64,000 bases of DNA, from positions 1 through 64,000 of the forward strand of contig JAKASQ010000002.1 in assembly GCA_021828195.1 (NCBI GenBank). Direction: 5' to 3'. Position numbers and translations under genes: made by a program. The notes below the pieces were generated by a model. The model was not told the origin of the DNA. It did not search any database and saw only the letters and a program-made list of their open reading frames with translations. This document shows, piece after piece, positions 59,903 to 64,000 of the stretch (position 1 is the stretch's first letter; the number at the start of each line of letters is the position of its first letter). The DNA comes from Thermoplasmata archaeon. Lineage in GTDB: Archaea; Thermoplasmatota; Thermoplasmata; Lutacidiplasmatales; UBA184.

Positions 59903-61468
59903 GTGGCGAGTGGCAACGTGCTGTTCTTCGGAGACAACCTTCCGATCCTTCGGAAGCCGGAGTACTTTCCGCCGGCGTCGGTTGACCTGATCTACCTCGA
60001 CCCGCCGTTTAGTTCGGGTCGGAACTACAACGTCCTGTTCACCGAGACGAACGGGAAGGACTCCGGGGCGCAGAAGGAGGCATTCACAGATACCTGGCAT
60101 TGGGACATGGCGGCGGCATCCGCCTTCGCAGACGCGGTCGAAACGGGCGGTCCCCGAGTCGCGGCGGTGATGGACGCGTTCAAGCGAATCCTCCACGAGT
60201 CCGACACAATGGCCTACCTCTCGATGATGGCCCCTCGCCTTGTGGCGCTCCGCGGGGTGCTGAAACCGAGTGGGTCAATCTATCTTCATTGCGATCCGAC
60301 GGCGAGCCACCACCTCAAGATTCTGATGGACTCGATCTTTGGACCCGAGTGTTTCCGGAACGAGATCATCTGGAGCTACCGTCGGTGGCCGACCCCGACC
60401 AAGTTCTATCAACGGATGCACGACGTAATTCTGTTCTACGCGGCCGACGCGGACGGGCCGGGAACCTTCAACGTCGAGTACGAGCCGAACAGCCCGAGCT
60501 ATGTCAAGAGATTCAAGGGGAAGACGCAGATGCTCGACCCCGAGACGAAGACCCGTAAGATCACATTGGAGGCCAAGTCTAGGGGGATGCCACGCCGCGA
60601 CGTATGGGACCTGTCGATCATCGCCGGCTTCAAGAAGGAACGGCTCGGCTACCCTACGCAGAAGCCCGAGACGCTGCTGGAGCGAATCATCTGCACGAGC
60701 AGCAAGAAGGGCGACGTGGTCCTCGATCCGTTCTGCGGTTGCGGCACGACGATTGCGGTGGCGCAGGCCCTCGGTCGGCGGTGGCTCGGAATCGACATCA
60801 CCTACCTTGCCATCGGACTCGTGGAGCGGCGGCTGAAGCATGCCTTTGGCGCCGACGTTGCGAAGGGATGGACGGTCGTCGGCCAGCCAGTGACGGTCAA
60901 AGAGGCGGATGCTCTGGCTCATCGGGACCGCTACCAGTTCCAGTGGTGGGTCCTCGACAAACTCGATGCGTGGCCCCGGGACAACGTGAAGAAGAAGGGG
61001 GCCGACCAAGGAGTAGACGGAGTCATCAACTTCCAGGAGTCGCCGAACAACCCCGTTCGGACCATCCTGATACAAGCCAAGTCTGGTGGGGTTCATCGAA
61101 GCGACGTGGCGACTCTGTCAGGAGACATGGGGCGGGAGGGTGCCGTGATCGGGGCGCTGGTGACCTTGGAGCCGACTACCGACGATATGCGAAGGGAGGC
61201 TGCCAGCGCGGGGTTCTACACCCCGGAGGACCCCATCGGAGCGGGGCGCCCGAGATACCCGGCAATCCAGCTTCTGACGATTGCCGACATTCTTGAAGGC
61301 GGCAAGCGAATCGAGTTCCCGGAGAAGGGGAACGTTACCTTCCGTAAGGCGCCAGTAGCACAGAAACGTCCATCGGGCCGGCTACGGCCATTGACCGAGG
61401 ACGGAGAAGGGGACGAGGACGACGGTGATCCCTTACCACCCGAAAATGAACAGGAGGAATCCGGATGA
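59903..61468 (+). CDS. site-specific DNA methyltransferase fused to an Mrr-like nuclease domain
   Basis: A 521-aa protein. The N-terminal 320 residues are a beta-class amino-methyltransferase: motif IV DPPF (33-36) precedes motif I DPFCGCGTT (275-283), and the family start YLDPPFSSGRNYNVLF is clear. The C-terminal part (about 345-470) has GADQGVDGVI (366-375) followed by ILIQAKSGG (388-396), the D...(Q)xK pattern of Mrr-type PD-(D/E)XK nucleases, then LVTLEPTTDDMRREAASAGFY. So modification and a restriction-like domain sit in one chain. Acidic low-complexity tail. GTG start with a GGAGG site. Probably a modification-dependent or self-contained restriction enzyme. It converges with the kinase operon. 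Confidence 0.85.
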   Translation: MASGNVLFFGDNLPILRKPEYFPPASVDLIYLDPPFSSGRNYNVLFTETNGKDSGAQKEAFTDTWHWDMAAASAFADAVETGGPRVAAVMDAFKRILHESDTMAYLSMMAPRLVALRGVLKPSGSIYLHCDPTASHHLKILMDSIFGPECFRNEIIWSYRRWPTPTKFYQRMHDVILFYAADADGPGTFNVEYEPNSPSYVKRFKGKTQMLDPETKTRKITLEAKSRGMPRRDVWDLSIIAGFKKERLGYPTQKPETLLERIICTSSKKGDVVLDPFCGCGTTIAVAQALGRRWLGIDITYLAIGLVERRLKHAFGADVAKGWTVVGQPVTVKEADALAHRDRYQFQWWVLDKLDAWPRDNVKKKGADQGVDGVINFQESPNNPVRTILIQAKSGGVHRSDVATLSGDMGREGAVIGALVTLEPTTDDMRREAASAGFYTPEDPIGAGRPRYPAIQLLTIADILEGGKRIEFPEKGNVTFRKAPVAQKRPSGRLRPLTEDGEGDEDDGDPLPPENEQEESG

Positions 61469-61545
61469 GTTTGACGCCCCAGTTTGAGAAGAACCGCGCG
61501 CTGGTCGTCTTCAACTCCCCGCCGGTCTCGGAGAGGAGTGGGTAG
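61465..61545 (+). CDS. 26-aa ORF coupled to the methyltransferase, possibly a remnant
   Basis: ATG at 61465 overlaps the methyltransferase stop (ATGA) and opens a 26-codon frame (MSLTPQFEKNRALVVFNSPP...) ending in TAG. The coupling is the same as at real operon junctions nearby, so this may be the start of a former next gene cut short, for example by the recombination that joined the region to the facing operon. Too short to assign. Confidence 0.3.
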   Translation: MSLTPQFEKNRALVVFNSPPVSERSG

Positions 61546-61617
61546 TTGTGAGTTCAACGGTGTGGGATTTCGGCGAGTGATTAACCTGTCAGCTCTGCGG
61601 CCGCACCAAGAAGTGGC

Positions 61618-61660
61618 TTTGAAAATAGATTGCGGCGGGAGGCTGTTTTGAAAACAGATG
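61618..61660 (+). repeat. tandem TTTGAAAAYAGAT repeat with palindrome
   Basis: TTTGAAAATAGAT at 61618-61630 and TTTGAAAACAGAT at 61647-61659 are 29 bp apart and both follow a GGCT. The second copy contains the perfect palindrome CTGTTTTGAAAACAG (61643-61657). It lies between the convergent methyltransferase and nuclease genes; it could be a bidirectional terminator or a recombination junction. Confidence 0.45.
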
Positions 61661-61700
61661 GCCGGTCGTGAAAACGGTTCGGTTGATCTAACGGCCCGTC

Positions 61701-62420
61701 CTAGCGGATGCGGGGCAACGGAATGGAACTTGGCGACGTGGTCGCGCGAACGAACCTTGACAAGGCGAAGAGATAGTGACTGAGGGACCCGGGGGCCGAT
61801 CTCTTAGGTCGTACTAGTACGCGCAGGCTGCCTGCCTGAGGGTCGAAGATCAGAACTCCAACGTTGTACGCCCTGAACTGGCCGAGCCGACGCATGATCA
61901 GCCTTGATGCCTCCTTCGGCAGCACAATGGCCACGCTATGCGCGAACGCACGGTACTGTAGCGCCTGGTACATTCCATGCCTCCAGTCCTTGAGCTTCAG
62001 TTCGTAGGCCCACAACTCTATGTCGGACTCCCGAATGGGGCGAAGCAATCGTACTCCACCAGAGGGGTTTCCCCAAGTAACCCCACACGACGCCAATCGT
62101 GCCAGTATCCCACGGACTGTTCTTGGTGCAAGGTCGGACTTTCTAGCAATATCCTCGACTGAGGTGAGGCGTCTTGGGTCAAGCGCCGCGACTACGCTTG
62201 CTGCGGCCGGAGTAGTGATTGAGGATGCCAATCGGATGGCCCAATCCAATCTTGGACCGGAGAGAGAGGTGGGGGTCAAGACAAAATCGGCGATACCATC
62301 CTTTGCGGTCAGTTCGGTGACCCAATTGCTGATTGTTCTGCTGTGGATACGAAGCTTGCCGCTGTCCAGTGCTTTGTCGAACAGCCGTGACATCGTAGCT
62401 TCGGAGAGGCTAGCACTCAT
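61701..62420 (-). CDS. PD-(D/E)XK nuclease-like protein with inserted HTH domain
   Basis: A 239-aa protein. DGIADFVLTP (D45) and WAYELKLKDWRHGMYQALQ (E140-x-K142) form the D...ExK active-site pattern of restriction-like nucleases. Between them lies a winged-helix segment (LTSVEDIARKSDLAPRTVRGILARL, residues 86-109, given in part), so a DNA-binding domain seems inserted into the nuclease fold. The stretch YQALQYRAFAHSVAIVLP after ExK fits the helix-strand end of the fold. Its ATG overlaps the stop of the 396-aa gene (ATGA). Likely the effector or DNA-binding part of a three-gene system with the kinase. Confidence 0.65.
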   Translation of the reverse strand: MSASLSEATMSRLFDKALDSGKLRIHSRTISNWVTELTAKDGIADFVLTPTSLSGPRLDWAIRLASSITTPAAASVVAALDPRRLTSVEDIARKSDLAPRTVRGILARLASCGVTWGNPSGGVRLLRPIRESDIELWAYELKLKDWRHGMYQALQYRAFAHSVAIVLPKEASRLIMRRLGQFRAYNVGVLIFDPQAGSLRVLVRPKRSAPGSLSHYLFALSRFVRATTSPSSIPLPRIR

Positions 62421-63607
62421 CGCAAACCTACCTCTGCCCGGAACCTCTTAACGGCTCGCTGCCACATCGTTACTTCTCGGGGTCCCGTCATTGGCTCGAA
62501 CGTAACTCCGGCCGACCCTAGGTCACTGTAAGTCGCCTGTGCAACTTTCAGTAGTCCCTCCAAAGCGGTCAATCGCTCGGCGACCTTCTTGTCGGCCGTG
62601 ACCGTCTTGCCGATGTTGGAGAGAACTTTCCAATGGTGAAGGCAGGAGGCCTTCCGCGGCCAGTCCGCCTTGAGAGGATCGTTACCCATCTCCGTGTCAT
62701 AACCGGTGACGGAGATGACATCCGCCAACTTCCCTGCCTGTGCAATCTGATACATTTCAGGATTTACGAAGATGGAGTTCATCAACTGACGGGATGTGTA
62801 CCTCGGCCTTGGTGACCTTCCCCCGGTGGTCGGCATAAATCTGGCGAGAGAGAATTGCCTTAGATTGGAGTACCACCCGGAGCAAATGGCTTCGGCGCCC
62901 GCCGCGAGGAGAAGGGCACCGACGATATCTGTGTAACCGTGGACAACCTCGAATGAATTGCGATTCCCAAGGACGTACGTCAGGTACATCAGATTCACAA
63001 GCACGTCTTCCTCGTAGGACGCAGGATAGCTTGGATCGTTTCGCCGGACACACAGGTAGAATCCCTTGGCATCCAGCGTGGAGATAGCATCCAGGTACTC
63101 GTCTAATGATGCCCGATCTCGGAGTGCCTGTTCATCCAGCGCGAGGGAAATCAAGAGAGGCTTTCCGCTCTTCTTAGATTTCCACTCAGCTATACTCGCT
63201 TGGGCCAGTAAGAGCGCGACTTGGCTTAGGGGATCGTTGAAACTGTTGAACAACACCGTAGGTGACACCCACCGGTCAACGTCGAGACTTGACTGGAACT
63301 GAAGGACTTGTTTGGCGTATCTCCGGACTTCTACCGCGTCGAAGCTGGCTCGGGTCAGGGACCGGGTGTAATAGTCATACAGCGGCAGGTTGCCATCTCT
63401 CGCACCCGAGATCATTGTGACGTAGAACTGAGGGTCCACCATGGACACTCCATGTCGGCCAAACCCCCTCTTGAGACCCGAGGCGTACGAGGCAAGCGCA
63501 CCCGGTTCGTCGTCCCTCGGGCTCAACACGGCGCCGGAGAGACTACCATCGTTGGCGCCATCCTCGACATAACCGCCCTTGCCCCATCCGACTTGGGCAA
63601 ATATCAT
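62417..63607 (-). CDS. unknown 396-aa protein between kinase and nuclease genes
   Basis: No family recognised. Strand-helix alternation is clear (KPLLISLALDEQALRDRA, LDAKGFYLCVRRNDPSYP, VNLMYLTYVLG, FEVVHGYTDIVGALLLAAGA), which suggests an alpha/beta barrel. AEAICSGWYSNLRQFSLARF and the Arg-rich FMPTTGGRSPRPRYTSRQLM are the most distinctive parts. Both ends are ATGA-coupled: its ATG overlaps the kinase stop and its stop overlaps the nuclease ATG. Base composition is visibly less GC-rich than the core genome. Could be a sensor or nucleotide-handling enzyme in a defence system; that is inference from position. Confidence 0.65.
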   Translation of the reverse strand: MIFAQVGWGKGGYVEDGANDGSLSGAVLSPRDDEPGALASYASGLKRGFGRHGVSMVDPQFYVTMISGARDGNLPLYDYYTRSLTRASFDAVEVRRYAKQVLQFQSSLDVDRWVSPTVLFNSFNDPLSQVALLLAQASIAEWKSKKSGKPLLISLALDEQALRDRASLDEYLDAISTLDAKGFYLCVRRNDPSYPASYEEDVLVNLMYLTYVLGNRNSFEVVHGYTDIVGALLLAAGAEAICSGWYSNLRQFSLARFMPTTGGRSPRPRYTSRQLMNSIFVNPEMYQIAQAGKLADVISVTGYDTEMGNDPLKADWPRKASCLHHWKVLSNIGKTVTADKKVAERLTALEGLLKVAQATYSDLGSAGVTFEPMTGPREVTMWQRAVKRFRAEVGLR

Positions 63608-64000
63608 CCCAAGACTCCAACCGAGGTGGACATTGGGCGCAGTTCATCTTGGAGTTTCGAACATGTCCTGTACCGAAGATGTGGTTGTTTCTCCAACAGG
63701 CGCATAATGACGTCGCTGAGTTCCTCAGGGAAACCCGCCCGCACCTGACATGGGTCCTTCGGTCTCTCAGATTGGATGCCGATGATGGTATCCGTGCTCG
63801 ACATTCCGTTCCGATAGTACGGGTGTTTGCCGGTAGCGGCCTCGTACATTGTCACCCCGAGAGAGTACATGTCCGACCGGAAGTCCATGCTGCGTTTCTT
63901 TGGAGTGTCGAGTTGCTCCGGGGACAGGTAGGGCAGAGTGCCGACTGCAAGTCCTGGCGCGGTTAGAGACACGTCCCCGAGATCGAGAGCCATCCCCATA
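63604..64000 (-). CDS. Ser/Thr protein kinase, C-terminal part (gene runs off the window)
   Basis: The last 130 or so residues of a eukaryotic-like kinase. Seen are the DFG-equivalent (LDLGDVSLTAPG), the activation-loop end GTLPYLSPEQLDTPK (APE position), subdomain IX FRSDMYSLGVTMYEAATG and the subdomain XI Arg (KQPHLRYRTCSKLQDEL). The N-lobe and catalytic loop lie beyond position 64000, so the ATG at 63999 is not the real start. The protein ends right after the kinase fold without extra domains. First known gene of the ATGA-coupled operon with the unknown 396-aa protein and the nuclease. Confidence 0.85.
   Translation of the reverse strand, partial: MGMALDLGDVSLTAPGLAVGTLPYLSPEQLDTPKKRSMDFRSDMYSLGVTMYEAATGKHPYYRNGMSSTDTIIGIQSERPKDPCQVRAGFPEELSDVIMRLLEKQPHLRYRTCSKLQDELRPMSTSVGVLG

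Noticed and set aside
59595-61700. CRISPR-like array from the 29-bp-spaced repeats
   Set aside because: Only two copies of each short motif on either side of a coding gene, with no regular repeat-spacer units.

Overview
The window looks like a chromosome segment of a high-GC archaeon. It carries an archaeal TATA-binding protein, the large subunit of the archaeal D-family DNA polymerase, an A-type (V-like) ATP synthase, archaeal PurP, a bacterio-opsin-activator type regulator and TATA boxes about 25-30 bp upstream of several leaderless starts. The gene set (A-ATPase, class II ribonucleotide reductase, PolD, isocitrate lyase, Mo hydroxylase, ferrochelatase/PPOX, acyl-CoA dehydrogenase) fits an aerobic, heterotrophic member of the Thermoplasmatota, perhaps an uncultivated soil lineage. 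That placement is inferred from content and composition, not from a tree.

Layout. 0.1-2 kb: a vapBC toxin-antitoxin pair and a membrane protein. 2-7.4 kb (minus): a translationally coupled heme-type operon (ferrochelatase, protoporphyrinogen oxidase, radical SAM/SPASM) and an AidB-like acyl-CoA dehydrogenase. 8-16 kb: TBP, an FAD oxidoreductase and many small housekeeping or stress genes (methyltransferase, DUF302, OsmC, ICMT-like, CDGSH), plus an HTH_10 regulator coupled to a C39-like peptidase. 16-20.8 kb: SDR epimerase, MsrB, a decayed tyrosine recombinase, then a tight arsenic operon (arsR-arsM-arsC-aquaporin). 21.6-25 kb: PolD large subunit, followed by a tRNA-Arg whose T-loop is interrupted by a 26-nt intron. 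25-35.6 kb: isocitrate lyase, YciI-like protein, a two-gene regulator operon, a three-subunit molybdenum hydroxylase running into purP and gcvT, then nadC and nadA. 35.6-48.7 kb: PolX-like polymerase with a decayed PHP domain, GNAT, a TIGR02757-type protein, an intact MFS transporter followed by its degraded tandem copy, B12-dependent ribonucleotide reductase, small zinc and repeat proteins, hutI and rnz. 48.8-50.5 kb: an exported thioredoxin-fold protein with a VKOR partner (disulfide formation). 50.5-59.2 kb: the A-ATPase, split into two convergent operons, K-E-C on plus and F-A-B-D-(small membrane ORF)-H-I on minus, then a ferredoxin.

59.9-64 kb is an accessory, visibly AT-richer end: a DNA methyltransferase fused to an Mrr-like nuclease domain, facing a three-gene ATGA-coupled operon (Ser/Thr kinase, unknown 396-aa protein, PD-(D/E)XK/HTH protein). 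This is the best candidate in the window for an undescribed system, probably anti-phage defence; the kinase gene runs off the right edge.

Genes are dense and many neighbours overlap by ATGA or GTGA, so translational coupling was used to fix starts for the heme, ars, Mo-hydroxylase, purP-gcvT, rnz-hutI and defence-like operons.
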